Positions 30,101 to 37,496 are shown, counted from the first letter of the stretch. The stretch: 64,000 nt of DNA from Insolitispirillum peregrinum (GCF_042665255.1 NZ_JBHTCD010000024.1); one strand, 5' to 3'. A program made the numbers and translations. The notes: generated from the sequence alone by a model not told the origin.

Positions 30101-31480
30101 AGCATGGGCGCGGTATACATCTTCCTGATGGCGTTCCTCATGAATGGCCTGACTGCGCGGATCCGCGCCCAGCATCAGCTCTGGACGCGGCAGCAAGCTC
30201 AGCTTTTTCCCACCAGCCAAACGGTCTTCCAGTCCGCCCGGATCAGGGGCATCGAGCCGGATCACCCGCTTTGACGGGCGAAAATTCAGCAAGCTGTTCC
30301 GCAGGGACAGATCCAGCAGTTTCCGCTGCCAGCGGTCCAGTCGTCCTTGCGGCGTGGCTGGCTTGCTGTCCTCGGGGGCAACACTGTCCTCAGGCAGGTC
30401 GGGAGCCGGTTCAAACGTTGGCTCGGTAACCACTTCGACGGTTTCGACTGGTGCAACCGTCCCTGCCTCGAGACTGGCAAGAGGCCTGATTCGTTGCAGG
30501 CGCGCGCGGCGGATATCCAGAGCCAGCTCGAACTTGTCTTCCTCGGCCTCGGAAATCTGCTGATGGCCCAGCTCGGTGGCACGACTGAAAGCGGGAGACG
30601 GGCGTTGCGTCACCAGCGTGGTTTCAAACAGGACCATTTCGCCCAGTTTGACCCGTTTGCGAAGGGCGGTAATATCATCGACAACGGTTTGAGTGAACTC
30701 TTCGGGCTTGAGCCACACTCCGGCAAAGGCATGCTCACGGGTGACGATCACCACCGGATTCAGACCGCACTGCTCCAGAGATGAACAAAACAGCAGGGTA
30801 CTATCCAGACAAGTCGCCAAACGACCGTCCAGAATTTGGCCGGGGCTGCGAACCTTTTGCCCCGAATGCTCAAAGCTGGCGGGAGGCAACGCATAATCCA
30901 GGCCAAGACCACAGATGGCCGTCCAGATGGCCGAGGTCAGCTCCCAAACCCGTTTAGGGCCACCAGCATAACCATTCAAAGCTCCGTCACGCCCGTTCTG
31001 GCGCAAAATCCCGGCACTTTTCTTCAATACCCGCTCGACAGCAGGATCGTTGGGCTGAATGAAAGCGGCCAGCATCTCGGGCATATGACCGATGCCACCC
31101 CACTGAGTGCGTGGCAACAATTCAATTGGTGTAACAGTCCGCGCCAGTTCCTCACCGTCACGTTCCAGGCAAACCACAACCTGAGCAGACTCAGCCTCGG
31201 TCAGACGCCCCAAAAGGGTAGGATCCAGGGCAATATCCAGCTCGCGCAGGTGGTAATCCTGCTGTGCATTAATCTGATCAAGACGCCATATCTTTTCCTT
31301 CAGGAAGGCAGGCTCCGAAGACAGTCTGATCACCACGTTCATCAAAGGAGCCGGGCCGTCATTGACAATCACCAGGTCATGCAGCATGGGAACCGCATTT
31401 TGGTGGAAGGCCAGGCTGACTTTGGGACTCATTGAATCCCGAAGGCGAACGATTGGCAGAACAGGCGCTTCGCTGGGCAT
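24167..31480 (-). CDS. giant DUF4011-helicase-nuclease-DUF3320 protein (Hhe-type antiphage candidate)
   Basis: 2437 residues. Order of parts: an N-terminal region containing a transglutaminase-like patch (Cys224 in ATCLDS, His250 in EHAFAGVWL); DUF4011 at about 377-440 (RWQRKLLDLSLRNSLLNF); Walker A VGPPGTGKSQTIANLI near 693; two internal repeat arrays (about 930-1100 and 1170-1537); Walker B DVVVFDEASQ near 1783; helicase motif VI RLNVAITRARHEL near 2027; a Vsr/MTES_1575-like endonuclease at about 2083-2170 (SFRIDLGI, GVECDGATYH); and DUF3320 at about 2305-2350. This matches, from memory, the single-gene Hhe defence system (DUF4011-helicase-Vsr). It stands alone between an amidase and an efflux gene. 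Confidence 0.85.
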   Translation of the reverse strand: MPSEAPVLPIVRLRDSMSPKVSLAFHQNAVPMLHDLVIVNDGPAPLMNVVIRLSSEPAFLKEKIWRLDQINAQQDYHLRELDIALDPTLLGRLTEAESAQVVVCLERDGEELARTVTPIELLPRTQWGGIGHMPEMLAAFIQPNDPAVERVLKKSAGILRQNGRDGALNGYAGGPKRVWELTSAIWTAICGLGLDYALPPASFEHSGQKVRSPGQILDGRLATCLDSTLLFCSSLEQCGLNPVVIVTREHAFAGVWLKPEEFTQTVVDDITALRKRVKLGEMVLFETTLVTQRPSPAFSRATELGHQQISEAEEDKFELALDIRRARLQRIRPLASLEAGTVAPVETVEVVTEPTFEPAPDLPEDSVAPEDSKPATPQGRLDRWQRKLLDLSLRNSLLNFRPSKRVIRLDAPDPGGLEDRLAGGKKLSLLPRPELMLGADPRSQAIHEERHQEDVYRAHALDALSRHQVLANLPQDELETRLVDLYRQARSNLQEGGANTLFLALGFLKWTRRDKEETSYRAPLILLPVTLERKSVRSGFSLLLHEDEPRFNPTLIEMLRQDFKLTIPVAEGDLPKDDSGLDIGKIWRDVAHAVKDIKGWEVTEEVVLATFSFAKYLMWKDLVDRTEQLKKNPVVRHLIETPRDPYPGTQAFPDARALDHTHGPEHTFCPLPADSSQLSAVMGAAAGKDFVLVGPPGTGKSQTIANLIAQCLAQRKTVLFVSEKIAALDVVYRRLREVGLGEFCLELHSSKARKLDVLDQLRRSWEAKGAGDVEEWRREAQRLKGLRDQLNTFVEHLHRRRRNGLSAFLAMGRVISSKALPKLGLSWPSADAHDVDALDHLRSVAERLDINASAVGSIVDHPLAVVAHAEWSPRWQETLLTAARALISLAEALETQGTEFCQAVGLPKPLLDQRRRDALADLAQILPTPAGYDWRFVFRPDMRAVAGELQRGLSLLARYRATMAELSEPWNADMAAGVRRGLELAAGHNWQFLFRPDMQGLAEKLRRGLSLLAQYRATMAELSEPWHTDVAAGVRRCLELATEHNWQFAYRPDMRVLAEKLRRGLSLLARYRATMAELSEPWRTDVVASVRRGLELIARHHTLTSQLSVAYGMALKAADVRQLKADWDKAARDFVLTGWFGKRRVVRALAQLANGQAPSDPAGDLEKLVALRELEDNLAALEHLRGIIGAEWAGLSTDVDALASALLFQHALAASRSNQAWSEDGLSLVAGGHCGQLMATDLSNMRVLRTLAADISALDDLSAITGGLWAGLLTRSEDVEAAFHFHVELIEVLRRLRDSLMPLDHLRRMTDAEWACLSTDVDALAAALLFQDALAAARSNQAWSENGLSSVADGRCGQVMATDLSNMRVLRALAADIAALEDLWAKTGGVWAGLRTRFEDAEMALNVHVELAEVLRRLGGSLTALDHLRGITGAEWAGLSTDMDALAAALLFQDALAAARSNQAWSEDGLSLVAGGRCGHAMVTDLANMRGLRALAADIAALDDLSAKTGGVWAGLRTKSEDAEAALRFHAALAEAMGGLARTADELAVIRPALERLIGDGNALLTAGGTVAQAGEAYRHSLVRFTQAERDVVASLGSQPQAETPSAWGAVCQSLLPLESRLNAWCAWRKVRSEAISLGLAGLVQGIEIGAVAPGRVVDCFEADYASWWLNATVDGDGVLRSFVSAEHESRIAAFRALDDRFTDLTRQYIRANLCAGLPELDDVSRGSEWGVLRHEINKKRMHLPLRTLMGKIPTALPRLAPCLLMSPLSIAQYLPAETALFDVVVFDEASQIAVWDAIGAIARGRQVVMVGDPKQMPPSNFFERSQEDADDDVEMDGDLESILDECLGANLPTRHLTWHYRSRYESLIAFSNHRYYGGGLVTFPSPVTEDHAVSFHLVKDGVYEKGGARINKPEAKALVADLVGRLKDPAFAASGLTVGVVTFNSEQQKLIEDLLDEERRQDPALEQFFVEDLLEPVFVKNLENVQGDERDIMYFSITYGPDRTGAVSMNFGPITRGGGERRLNVAITRARHELRVFSSLHPDQLELSRTKAEGGKDLKHFMEFAERGPRALAQAVFGTIGDYDSPFEKAVADALAAKGWRVHPQVGVSSFRIDLGIVDQDVPGRYLAGVECDGATYHRSATARDRDKLREQVLRGLGWDIVRIWSTDWWVDMEGALATAHERLLTLQEKARAGRAEAAAREEAAARAAADAEAAMQESEETSQPVSDTGVVPAGEPSVSRRTADDLFQGRDFVLAPTLARRVTDYPAVLPAPQSLQNFDPLTAVPAVRPDAFFDPGYTSTLLAMMQAVIDAEAPVRGDVLARRIARAHGWAKTGSRILERVMAVAAGSFTLAIEGDHIFVWPQGADTSHCPHFRHFAGAIPRPVDEIALPELAALAREVKAEGHEGEAALMAMAKAVGLQKLSQKGRERLMLVLL
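26870..27970 (-). repeat. three in-frame 366-bp tandem repeats inside the helicase gene
   Basis: A landmark (GGCCAGCCCACA followed by CTGTTTTGGCC or variants) recurs at 26935, 27301 and 27667, exactly 366 bp apart. Each unit encodes 122 residues with conserved blocks such as EWAGLSTDVDALAAALLFQ and SNQAWSEDGLS. The units are similar but not identical (substitutions scattered, no frameshift), consistent with an old in-frame triplication maintained by selection or gene conversion. Confidence 0.9.
28180..28690 (-). repeat. three in-frame 168-bp tandem repeats inside the helicase gene
   Basis: The phrase TTCAGCCATGGTGGCCCGATA or a close variant recurs at 28250, 28418 and 28586, a period of exactly 168 bp (56 residues). 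Each unit carries LLARYRATMAELSEPW followed by GVRRGLELA and HNWQF. The unit is unrelated in sequence to the 366-bp family just downstream, so two independent expansions affect the same insertion region between helicase motifs I and II. Confidence 0.9.
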
Positions 31481-31654
31481 GGGACTCTCATCTCAAGTAC
31501 AAAACAGGAAAGAGAGATTTACCACACCCGAAGAGGGTATTTCATTCATTTTAAGCGACTACAAGCGATCACCTCTCGACTTGAGCAAAGCCCACATCGG
31601 GATGCACACAAAGAACCATGATGGGTATCCCGTCAGGGCGCAGATCAAACTCCG

Positions 31655-33601
31655 TTACCGCCGCGCCAGATGGAAAAAGCTCTGATGCTCGCGCAGGGCT
31701 TCGGCGCCATCGCGCAGGACTTCACTGTCCAGCGTTGCGCCGCCTTCGGCCAGCATCAGGCTGGCCGCTGCCTTTTCCAGCGCTGCTGCCGCTGCCAGCG
31801 GGCGGGACGACAGCATGGTCAGCCGCTTCAGCCCGACCTCCACCCGCCGCCGGACGGCGCGCGGCAGGTCGGCGCGCACCGACAGGTGCCGCAGCCGCAA
31901 GATGGCCTCGCCCACCGGCAAGGTTGCCACCCCGCCACCGATGGCCGTCACCGGTTGGGCCACTCCCTGCCCCTGCACCAGATCAAGGCGTCGGACCAGC
32001 CGCAGGATGCGATGGTACAGCCGCGCCCGCCAGCGGGTCGGGTGGGGAAGGCTGTCCTGCCCGGCGAGGGCTTCCAGTTCGTTGATGGTCATTTCCATCA
32101 GGGTGCGCAGCCGCTGGGCACTGTCCACCGGCAGCACAAAGCGGAACGCCAGCATCGCCACCGCAATCCCGGCCACCGCCGCCACCGATCCACTGACAAT
32201 CTGCACCGGCGTCCCATGGACCGGCACCACCGGCACCACCAGCAGCAAAAAGGCCATCGCATAATCGAGTGACGGCGCGGTGGTTCGGGGATGGGCCATC
32301 GCTACCCCGGTCAGCAACAGGAACGGCACCACCAGCAACGCCGCCTGCACATTGCTACTGGCCAGCGGGATCAGCCACAGATGACAGATCGCTGCCGACG
32401 CCGCCCCGGCGCTGGAGCCAATCAGCACAAAGCGCAAAATCTTCAGCGGATCATCAAAGCTGGAAAACAGCGACGACATCACCGCCGTGCCGATCATCAT
32501 GAACGGCGCATAGGGCCAGCCGGTCAGCCACCACAAGGCACCAACGGCCCCCACCGCCACCATCGACCGCACCGCCGCCGCCCGTGCCCCCACCCAGTCA
32601 CGATGAAACACCAGAGCAAACCGCGTCTGCCCTGCCGGGGTGTCTTTGCGGCTGACCAGAGCTTCGACCGCCTGCAACAATGCCTCCAGTGCCACATGCA
32701 CCGCCCCGCCACTGCCTGCCAGCGCCACCCGCAACCGCACAAGGGATTGCGCCACATCGGCATCCTCCAGACGGTCGGCAATCACCGACAGGTCAGTCGC
32801 CAGTGTTTGCAGCACCGCCTGATCATGTCGCGCCCCGCGCCGAACCCGTCCGGCGGCGCTGAGGGTTGCGGCAATCAGTGACAGCAAGGCGGCAATCAGC
32901 GCCCGCACCGTGCGCAGGGAAATCCGGCTGTTGATCTTGCCTGCGGTGTGCGGATCAAGCATTTCTTCCAGAATCGCCAGTTCGGACAACAGCCGCCGTT
33001 GCTCTGTCAGCCCTGAGCGCTCGTCGAGCCCCTTCAGGGCCGAGGCCAGCACCGCCGCACTCCAGCGCAAGGTGTCGCTGGTGATCTGGCGCAGCCGGGC
33101 GCGAATGTCGTCTTCGTTGGCATTGGGGATCAGCAGACCGCTGACCAGCGCCGACACTGCCACCCCGATCAGCACCGCCAGCACCCGCTCACTGGCAATG
33201 CCGACGATATGGTCGGGATGCGGCAAGTCCACCAGCACCACCAGCGCCGCCGTATAGCCCGCCAGCAGCACGCCATAGGCGCGGAAGTGGCGCAACACGT
33301 TGCCGACCCCGGCACACAGGCCAACCCACAGAACCAGCCCGACGACCAAAGCCCCGACATGGCCGTGGGTCAGCAGCACCAGCCCGACCCCGACCGCCGA
33401 CCCGACCACCGACCCGGCGGCACGATAGAGGCTTTTTTCCAGCAACAGGCCACGGGTTGGCTGGGCCACCAGCCAGACGGTCATCGCCGCCCATTGCGGG
33501 CTGTCGAGATGCAGCAGCGTCGCCACCACCAGCGCCAGCGAGCTTGCCAGCGCCGTGCGCAGGGTAAACGGCAGGCGGGCACGATCAAACCCCAGCGTCA
33601 T
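31655..33601 (-). CDS. FUSC-family inner-membrane efflux protein
   Basis: 648 residues with two clusters of hydrophobic helices (about residues 10-165 and 340-490), each followed by a soluble helical part, the standard layout of fusaric-acid-resistance/AaeB-type transporters. Conserved features include SPQWAAMTVWLVAQPTRG near the N-terminus. It is thought to expel aromatic acids or other hydrophobic toxins together with a membrane fusion protein, but none is encoded nearby. The ATG at 33601 overlaps the end of marR by 17 bp, so the two are co-transcribed. Confidence 0.88.
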   Translation of the reverse strand: MTLGFDRARLPFTLRTALASSLALVVATLLHLDSPQWAAMTVWLVAQPTRGLLLEKSLYRAAGSVVGSAVGVGLVLLTHGHVGALVVGLVLWVGLCAGVGNVLRHFRAYGVLLAGYTAALVVLVDLPHPDHIVGIASERVLAVLIGVAVSALVSGLLIPNANEDDIRARLRQITSDTLRWSAAVLASALKGLDERSGLTEQRRLLSELAILEEMLDPHTAGKINSRISLRTVRALIAALLSLIAATLSAAGRVRRGARHDQAVLQTLATDLSVIADRLEDADVAQSLVRLRVALAGSGGAVHVALEALLQAVEALVSRKDTPAGQTRFALVFHRDWVGARAAAVRSMVAVGAVGALWWLTGWPYAPFMMIGTAVMSSLFSSFDDPLKILRFVLIGSSAGAASAAICHLWLIPLASSNVQAALLVVPFLLLTGVAMAHPRTTAPSLDYAMAFLLLVVPVVPVHGTPVQIVSGSVAAVAGIAVAMLAFRFVLPVDSAQRLRTLMEMTINELEALAGQDSLPHPTRWRARLYHRILRLVRRLDLVQGQGVAQPVTAIGGGVATLPVGEAILRLRHLSVRADLPRAVRRRVEVGLKRLTMLSSRPLAAAAALEKAAASLMLAEGGATLDSEVLRDGAEALREHQSFFHLARR

Positions 33602-34094
33602 CACGCCCCCCATCAAGTTCTTTGGCAAGTTCTTTGGCCAGTCGCCTGGCGATTTTGGCCATGATGCCCATCATCCGGGTGATGTCGTCTTCATCACAGT
33701 CGGCCAGTAAATCATGCTCGACCGCAAGCAGCAGACGCTGGACCTCGGCCAGTACCGTGCGGCCTTCGGAACTGAGCGACAGCCGTTTGACCCGGCCATC
33801 AACCGGATCATCGCTGCGCCGCACCAGCCCGCGCCGGATCAGGATATCCAGCAGGCGTACCACGCTGGAGGCATCCATGCCCATCGCCGCCGCCAGGTCT
33901 TTCTGCCGCACGCCATCGCCCAGCCGGTGCAGGTAGACCAGCGGACGCCATGTGGCATCGCTCAGCCCGGCATCGTGCAAGTGATGGTCAACGGTCTGCC
34001 GCCAGTGACGGGCGAGCAGCACCAGATGAAACCCCAGTTCCTGACGGAGATCACCGTCAGCAGAGTCAAAGCGGAAAGGAGGGGAATCTGTCAT
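33585..34094 (-). CDS. MarR-family transcriptional regulator
   Basis: 169 residues with a winged helix-turn-helix at about residues 50-110 (VRQKDLAAAMGMDASSVVRLLDILIRRGLVRR, then the wing DPVDGRVKRLSLS). It is the first gene of a two-gene operon with the FUSC transporter and is likely to repress it until a phenolic or similar ligand binds. The start at 34094 was chosen because conserved sequence begins there; an upstream frame adds eight unconserved residues and runs into the candidate operator. Confidence 0.88.
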   Translation of the reverse strand: MTDSPPFRFDSADGDLRQELGFHLVLLARHWRQTVDHHLHDAGLSDATWRPLVYLHRLGDGVRQKDLAAAMGMDASSVVRLLDILIRRGLVRRSDDPVDGRVKRLSLSSEGRTVLAEVQRLLLAVEHDLLADCDEDDITRMMGIMAKIARRLAKELAKELDGGRDDAGV

Positions 34095-34099
34095 GATGA

Positions 34100-34140
34100 A
34101 AAATAGATGACATACCAATAGATGACATGCAATCTATTTT
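34100..34140. promoter_or_regulatory. candidate MarR operator/promoter
   Basis: Immediately before marR, AAAATAGAT (34100-34108) and ATCTATTTT (34132-34140) form an inverted repeat. Within it ATAGATGACAT occurs twice (34103-34113 and 34119-34129), 16 bp apart. The arrangement suits an autorepressed MarR promoter. Confidence 0.5.
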
Positions 34141-34563
34141 CGCCGCAGACCCCTCCGCCCCATCCCGTCCAGAACGGGGCGGAGGAGGTTTTACGGTGTC
34201 AGAGTATTGTGCGAAAAGTGGACACCGGTTTTCGTAAAAACAATGCGACAATACAAAAGGTTAGACCAGCGTATCCGCGTCAGATCACAGTACACGACAA
34301 AAAACAAAAAGACCATGGAGCGCTGCTCCAAACCTCGCTGGGGCCTTAAGGCCCCAGACCCCATTGATTTGATATTAAAAGAAAAAATGGGGTTTCGGGG
34401 CCTGAGGCCCCGAACGGTTCAGGCGGCAGCCTGCACTTTCCTGCCAACTGTCGTGTACTGTGGCGTCAGATTTAGAGCGTTCTCGCACCGAGCGAAAACG
34501 CTCTTCCCTTTTAGTGCCGCATTTTCCGAGCCGTTGACCGGAAACGGTCAACTTGACAATGCT
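34141..34563. other. 423-bp non-coding spacer packed with repeats
   Basis: No gene is supported here. In order it holds a terminator-like hairpin CCTCCGCCCC/GGGGCGGAGG followed by TTTT (34152-34194); a dyad GTATTGT/ACAATAC enclosing GCGAAAAGTGGACACCGGTTTTCG (34204-34254); repeat R2 copy B (34280-34470); and repeat R1 copy 2 (34473-34566). The GAAAAGTGGACACCGGTTTTC core is widespread in alphaproteobacterial genomes (recall). A relative lies at 40355-40387. Confidence 0.7.
34280..34470 (+). repeat. dispersed repeat R2, copy B with terminal inverted repeats
   Basis: Bounded by CACAGTACACGACA on the left and its complement TGTCGTGTACTGTG on the right. The interior has GGAGCGCTGCTCC, a GGGGCCTTAAGGCCCC hairpin, ACCCCATTGATTTGAT and a GGGGCCTGAGGCCCCG hairpin. 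The size (about 190 bp) and inverted termini are MITE-like; no reading frame of note. Copy C is at 62786-62946. Confidence 0.75.
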
Positions 34564-34566
34564 CTA
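34473..34566 (+). repeat. dispersed palindromic repeat R1, copy 2
   Basis: 94 bp nearly identical to the copy at 5227 and in the same orientation. It abuts repeat R2. Its terminal CTA is the complement of the TAG that ends the amino-acid transporter ATPase gene, so the repeat again supplies a stop codon. Confidence 0.85.
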
Positions 34567-35286
34567 ACGCACACTGGCAAGGAACTTGCGGGTTTCTGCG
34601 TGCTGGGGATCACCGAAAATCTGTTCCGGTGCGCCAATTTCAGCCATCACCCCCCGATGGAAATAGGCCACCCGATGCGAAACGTCGCGGGCAAAAGCCA
34701 TTTCGTGGGTCACGCAAATCATCGTCATGCCTTCTTCGGCCAGCATTTTCAGTGTCTCCAGCACTTCGCCGACCAGCTGCGGGTCGAGGGCCGAGGTCAC
34801 TTCGTCAAACAGCATGTAATCCGGCGACATGGCCAGCGCACGGGCAATCGCCATCCGTTGCTGTTGCCCGCCCGACAGCATCGTCGGATAGGTTGACAGC
34901 TTGGCCCCCAGACCAACGTGCGACAGCTGCTTTTCACCAATCGCTTCGGCTTCGGCCTTGCTCAGCCCCAGCACCTTGCGCGGTGCGAGGGTGACGTTTT
35001 CCAGCACGGTCAGGTGCGGAAAGGCGTTCCACTGCTGAAAGACAATGCCGATTTTCTGCCGCAGGGTGTTGAGGTTGGTGGATTTGGCGTGGACCTCGAT
35101 CCCGTCCACGATCACCTTCCCCGAGGCAATCGGTTCCAGCCCGTTGATGCAGGTCAGCAGGGTGGACTTGCCCGACCCCGACCCGCCGATAATGGTCACC
35201 ACTTCGCCCTTGTTGACCGTCAGGTCAATGCCTTTAAGCACTTCAAGCGGGCCAAAGGATTTGTGCAGGCTCTGGATCTCGATCAT
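34564..35286 (-). CDS. polar amino acid ABC transporter ATPase
   Basis: 240 residues of GlnQ/HisP type: Walker A GGSGSGKSTLL, signature LSGGQQQRMAIARALAMSP, Walker B MLFDEVTSALDP and the switch His in CVTHEMAFARDV. I chose the ATG at 35286, which overlaps the upstream permease stop as ATGA with GGTGG just before it; an ATG at 35295 is also open. It is the last gene of a four-gene transporter operon. Context with hydroxyproline enzymes suggests import of hydroxyproline or a related imino acid. Confidence 0.93.
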   Translation of the reverse strand: MIEIQSLHKSFGPLEVLKGIDLTVNKGEVVTIIGGSGSGKSTLLTCINGLEPIASGKVIVDGIEVHAKSTNLNTLRQKIGIVFQQWNAFPHLTVLENVTLAPRKVLGLSKAEAEAIGEKQLSHVGLGAKLSTYPTMLSGGQQQRMAIARALAMSPDYMLFDEVTSALDPQLVGEVLETLKMLAEEGMTMICVTHEMAFARDVSHRVAYFHRGVMAEIGAPEQIFGDPQHAETRKFLASVR

Positions 35287-35933
35287 TTGGACCACCGTTT
35301 TTCAAGATATCCGCCGAAACGCGCAAGGGGGAAGCTGATGAGAAAATAAAAGGCACCGCAGACCAGCAGCAGGAACAGCGGTTCTTGCAGGCGCGTAATC
35401 AGGATTTGCGTTGATTTCAGAAGCTCGGTCACCTGCACCACATAGACCAGCGCGGAATCTTTCATCACGCCCAGCGCAAGACCGATCCAGGACGGCAAGG
35501 CAATCCGGGTCGCCAGCGGTGCGACGATATAGCGCATGTCCTGAAACCAGGTCATGCCCAGCGAGCGCGCCGCCCGGCGGGTGGTGGACGGAACGGCCTG
35601 AATGCCGCCACGGACGATTTCGGCGCAGTACGAGGCGGTATACAGCGACAAAACGATGCAGGCGATGGTAAAGCCCGAGGTGTCAAGCTGTAGCACCATC
35701 CCGACAAAGGCATTGGCCAGCACCAGCTGGATCAGCAACGGGATCGAGCGGAAGATGTCGAGGAAAAAGACCAGCGGCATCGCAAGGATTGCGCCAAGCT
35801 GGAGCCGCAGAACCCCGAAGATCACCCCCAGCACGGTCCCGGTTGCCACCGAAAGGGCGGTGACCAGAATGGTCATACCGGCCCCCTGTGCGAGGAAGAT
35901 CACGTCCGAGAGTGTGAGCGAAGTGGAAAACAT
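35283..35933 (-). CDS. polar amino acid ABC transporter permease
   Basis: 216-residue His/Glu/Gln-type permease with about five hydrophobic helices and the EAA-like cytoplasmic loop RRAARSLGMTWFQDMRYIVAP that contacts the ATPase. It lies 12 bp after the partner permease and overlaps the ATPase start by four bases. Confidence 0.92.
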   Translation of the reverse strand: MFSTSLTLSDVIFLAQGAGMTILVTALSVATGTVLGVIFGVLRLQLGAILAMPLVFFLDIFRSIPLLIQLVLANAFVGMVLQLDTSGFTIACIVLSLYTASYCAEIVRGGIQAVPSTTRRAARSLGMTWFQDMRYIVAPLATRIALPSWIGLALGVMKDSALVYVVQVTELLKSTQILITRLQEPLFLLLVCGAFYFLISFPLARFGGYLEKRWSK

Positions 35934-35945
35934 CCGTTGTCTCCC

Positions 35946-36611
35946 TCAGTAACGGAACAGCCGTGCCGCCAGAAGCCGTGCTCCCAGGGTGATCAGCTTG
36001 GTGATGAGGTAGAAGATGACACCAGCAATCGCGAACAGCTCGAACGTGCGGAAGGTCAGCGCGTTCAGGTCCTGGGTGACACCGTAAAGGTCCGAATTCA
36101 TCCCGACCGTAACCCCCAGCGAGGTCATCAGCACCGCCCAGACCATCTGGTTGGTCATCGGCAAAAAGGCAATGCGCAGCATTTGCGGCAGGACGATATG
36201 GCGGAACGCCTGCATTTCGGACATGCCGAGCGAGCGACCGGCGCGGACTTGTGTGTCGGGGATTGCTTTTAGCGCCCCACGGAAATTTTCGGCCAGATAG
36301 CCCGCGTTGTTAAAGGTGATGCCGATCAGCAGCGAGGTGAACGGCGACAAATGAATCCCGAAACTGGCGATGCCAAAATGCGCCATGTAGATCTGGAACA
36401 GGGCCGGAGTGTTGCGCGCAATTTCGACCCATGTTCTGGCAATGGCCCGCAGCGGAGCCACCGGGGAGCGGCGCAGGACGGTCAGCACAATGGCAAGCAC
36501 GATGCCAATCAGCATCGACAGGATGGCCACTTCCATTGTGGTTGCGGCACCGTCCAGCATCTGGGGCAGCCGGGCCATCGCCTGGCTCCATTGGAATGTG
36601 TAATCAAACAT
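35946..36611 (-). CDS. polar amino acid ABC transporter permease
   Basis: 221 residues, the second membrane subunit, with a HisM-type fold and the ATPase-contact loop VRAGRSLGMSEMQAFRHIVLP. It lies between the binding-protein gene (75 bp upstream) and the other permease (12 bp downstream). The two permeases are paralogues and should form a heterodimer. Confidence 0.92.
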   Translation of the reverse strand: MFDYTFQWSQAMARLPQMLDGAATTMEVAILSMLIGIVLAIVLTVLRRSPVAPLRAIARTWVEIARNTPALFQIYMAHFGIASFGIHLSPFTSLLIGITFNNAGYLAENFRGALKAIPDTQVRAGRSLGMSEMQAFRHIVLPQMLRIAFLPMTNQMVWAVLMTSLGVTVGMNSDLYGVTQDLNALTFRTFELFAIAGVIFYLITKLITLGARLLAARLFRY

Positions 36612-36686
36612 GGTGGCGTGCCTGCTGGAGCAAAATGAAGAAAGCGGCGCGGGGATACCCCACGCCGCAGCTTTATCGTCGCCCGA

Positions 36687-37496
36687 TCAGCGGTAAATAC
36701 CGTGAATGGTCAGGTCGGCCGGGTCATTTTTGGAAATCCACTTGTGATAGAGTTCGGCATAACGGCCGGTGCGGACCTGCTGGTTGATGAACAGGTTCAT
36801 GTAGTTCAGCAGGCCGTATTCTTCCCGCTTGGCGATCAGGGCGACATAATCCGGCACCATCGGGGTCTTGCCGGCCAGCGACAGGCCGGGGAACTTGCCG
36901 GTCTTCATGTTGGCTTCGGCGACTTCGGTGGTGGCGACGGTGGCGTCGATCTGCCCCTGGGACAGGGCGAGGAACACGTCAGCCTGCGACTGGTACGGAC
37001 GGAACGCCCCGACGCCCCAGCCCTTGACCTGCTTTTCGGCCCAGATGGCTTCGTAGGTCCCGGCGGTGGCGCCGATGGTCTTGCCCTTCATGTCTTCCCA
37101 GCTCTTGATGCCTGCCTTTTCGTTGGCAACCACCACGTCTTCGAAGGCGTAGTAGGGGATGGTCATGCCGACGGTCTTGGCCCGTTCCAGCGTGTCCGAG
37201 GTCGAGGCAACGCCGACGTCCACCTTGTTGGCCATCAGGGCCGGAATACGTTCCGGGAAGGTCGTTTCCACGATCTTCGCTTCGACGCCCAGCGCCTTGG
37301 CCAGATCCTTGCAGTAGTCAACGTCAAAGCCCTGGGGTTCGTTCTTGTCGTCACGCATCCCCATTGGCGGGAAGTCGAGCACGACCGCGCAGCGCAGCTT
37401 GCCCGAGGCGATAATGTCGTCGAGCTTGTCGGCCTGAGCGGTGCCGGAAGCGCAGACGGTCGCGATGAACGCAGTGGTCAGAAGAAACTTTTTCAT
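36687..37496 (-). CDS. periplasmic amino acid-binding protein (SBP family 3)
   Basis: 269 residues with a typical Sec signal peptide (MKKFLLTTAFIATVCASG, cleavage after TAQA). The mature protein shows the family 3 pattern: RCAVVLDFPPMGMRDD, GFDVDYCKDLAKALG and GKTIGATAGTYEAIW. The start at 37496 gives the signal peptide; four extra upstream residues are possible. It is the first gene of the transporter operon and divergent from the aldehyde dehydrogenase gene. The ligand is inferred from context to be hydroxyproline or another imino acid. Confidence 0.9.
   Translation of the reverse strand: MKKFLLTTAFIATVCASGTAQADKLDDIIASGKLRCAVVLDFPPMGMRDDKNEPQGFDVDYCKDLAKALGVEAKIVETTFPERIPALMANKVDVGVASTSDTLERAKTVGMTIPYYAFEDVVVANEKAGIKSWEDMKGKTIGATAGTYEAIWAEKQVKGWGVGAFRPYQSQADVFLALSQGQIDATVATTEVAEANMKTGKFPGLSLAGKTPMVPDYVALIAKREEYGLLNYMNLFINQQVRTGRYAELYHKWISKNDPADLTIHGIYR

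Noticed and set aside
34152..34194. A strong terminator-like hairpin with TTTT on the plus strand upstream of marR
   Set aside because: No plus-strand gene ends before it, so I did not list it as a functional terminator; it may be a remnant or part of the repeat cluster.
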